Positions 63,471 to 64,000 of a stretch of DNA of 64,000 nucleotides are shown one piece after another (within the stretch, counting starts at the first letter, position 1; each line of letters begins with the position of its first letter). The DNA is from Hyphomicrobiales bacterium (GTDB lineage: Bacteria; Pseudomonadota; Alphaproteobacteria; Rhizobiales; Beijerinckiaceae): positions 1 through 64,000 of the forward strand of contig UCBZ01000003.1 of NCBI GenBank assembly GCA_900470775.1, read 5' to 3'. The translations under genes were made by a program, and so were the position numbers. The notes under the pieces are model-generated. The model saw only the letters and a program-made list of their open reading frames with translations, was not told the DNA's origin and did no database searches.

Positions 63471-64000
63471 ATGACCGAATTGCCGCGCATCACCCATCAT
63501 CCGTCCGTGTGTCCGCATGACTGCCCCTCCGCCTGTTCGCTGGAGGTCGAGGTCATCGACGGGCTCAGCATCGGCCGCGTGCGCGGCAGCAAGCGCCAGA
63601 GCTACACGGACGGGGTGATCTGCGCCAAGGTCGCCCGCTATGCCGAGCGCATCCATCATCCCGACCGGCTGATGTATCCGATGCGCCGCACTGGCCCGAA
63701 GGGCTCAGGCCAGTTCGAGCGCATCTCCTGGGACGAGGCGCTGGACGAGACCGCCCGGCGCTTTCTGGCGATCGAGACAGAGCACGGCGCGGATGCCGTC
63801 TGGCCCTATTACTATGCCGGCACGATGGGTCTGGTCATGCGCGACGGCATCAACCGCCTGCGCCATGCCAAGGGCTATTCCGGCCAGTATTCGACGATCT
63901 GCACGACCATGGCCTGGACCGGCTTCATCGCCGGAACGGGGCGTCTCGCCGGACCTGATCCGCGCGAGATGGCGAAGTCCGATTGCGTGGTGATCTGGGG
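63471..64000 (+). CDS. Molybdopterin-dependent oxidoreductase, N-terminal part, continues beyond window
   Basis: This open frame runs off the window edge. The N-terminal [4Fe-4S] ligand motif CPHDCPSAC with a later cysteine (GVICAKV) and the molybdopterin-domain stretch FERISWDEALDETARRFL identify a DMSO reductase-superfamily catalytic subunit. No twin-arginine signal is seen at this start, so a cytoplasmic enzyme is possible. The frame is open further upstream with ATGs at 63399 and 63453; 63471 fits homologous N-termini best. Substrate cannot be told from the fragment. Confidence 0.88.
   Translation, partial: MTELPRITHHPSVCPHDCPSACSLEVEVIDGLSIGRVRGSKRQSYTDGVICAKVARYAERIHHPDRLMYPMRRTGPKGSGQFERISWDEALDETARRFLAIETEHGADAVWPYYYAGTMGLVMRDGINRLRHAKGYSGQYSTICTTMAWTGFIAGTGRLAGPDPREMAKSDCVVIW

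Noticed and set aside
63471-64000. Molybdopterin oxidoreductase as the sulfite oxidase completing sulfolactate metabolism
   Set aside because: The N-terminal CxxxC-type iron-sulfur motif is of the DMSO reductase superfamily, not of the sulfite oxidase family, and it lies 17 kb from the cluster.

Overview
The window is a contiguous piece of a GC-rich chromosome from an alphaproteobacterium. The best guess is Hyphomicrobiales, close to Bosea or Methylobacteriaceae. This is inferred from gene families and synteny (gatCAB, pyrB-pyrC'-plsY-dprA, ruvX, topA, dnaE2, an orphan Bug binding protein, DUF2778, AEC), not from a marker gene. No rRNA, tRNA, CRISPR array, insertion sequence or prophage was seen. 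Coding density is high, and seven copies of a roughly 75-130 bp palindromic intergenic repeat are scattered through the window.

Layout. 0-0.9 kb: 3' end of dnaE2, carrying a small palindrome in frame. 1.1-8.6 kb: an oligopeptide-type ABC importer with two tandem paralogous binding proteins, two permeases and two ATPases. 8.7-14.6 kb (minus): a branched-chain-amino-acid-type (Liv) ABC importer ending in a MetE-like methyltransferase. 14.9-16.4 kb: an atypical SDR and a four-EF-hand protein. 16.5-24.7 kb: a catabolic cluster matching the aerobic CoA-dependent anthranilate (2-aminobenzoate) pathway. It holds a CoA ligase, the bifunctional flavin monooxygenase/Old Yellow Enzyme fusion, acyl-CoA dehydrogenase, enoyl-CoA hydratase, SDR, a MarR regulator with two matching operator-like palindromes in the divergent promoter, and a Rid-family protein. 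24.8-38.7 kb: mostly housekeeping and envelope genes (ring-cleaving dioxygenase, DUF2778 L,D-transpeptidase-like protein, topA, pyrB with a non-catalytic pyrC', plsY, dprA, AEC transporter, two small secreted proteins). 38.7-46.1 kb: ruvX, then a cluster matching bacterial 3-sulfolactate degradation (TTT binding protein, GntR regulator, suyA, suyB, suyZ-like exporter, slcC, comC). 46.1-64 kb: ParDE-type toxin-antitoxin, adenine deaminase, UPF0173 hydrolase, GST, two GNATs, gatB, an RND efflux pair, a GRDP-like protein, gatA, gatC, DUF2147, Sel1, ndk, MipA/OmpV porin and the start of a molybdopterin oxidoreductase.

How the genes work together. Two regulated nutrient islands stand out. In the first, anthranilate would be taken up (possibly by the neighbouring Liv-type importer), activated to its CoA ester, dearomatised by the monooxygenase/reductase to an enamine product, and processed by beta-oxidation-like enzymes; expression is probably controlled by the MarR protein acting at two divergent palindromes. 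In the second, (S)-sulfolactate would be oxidised by SlcC to sulfopyruvate and reduced by ComC to (R)-sulfolactate, which SuyAB cleaves to pyruvate and sulfite; the sulfur anion would leave through the SuyZ-like exporter. A GntR/HutC regulator lies next to a perfect 14-bp palindrome. The repeats often sit inside operons exactly where protein stoichiometry changes (binding protein/permease, suyA/suyB), which suggests a role in differential mRNA stability. All assignments come from reading the sequence; none was checked by database search.
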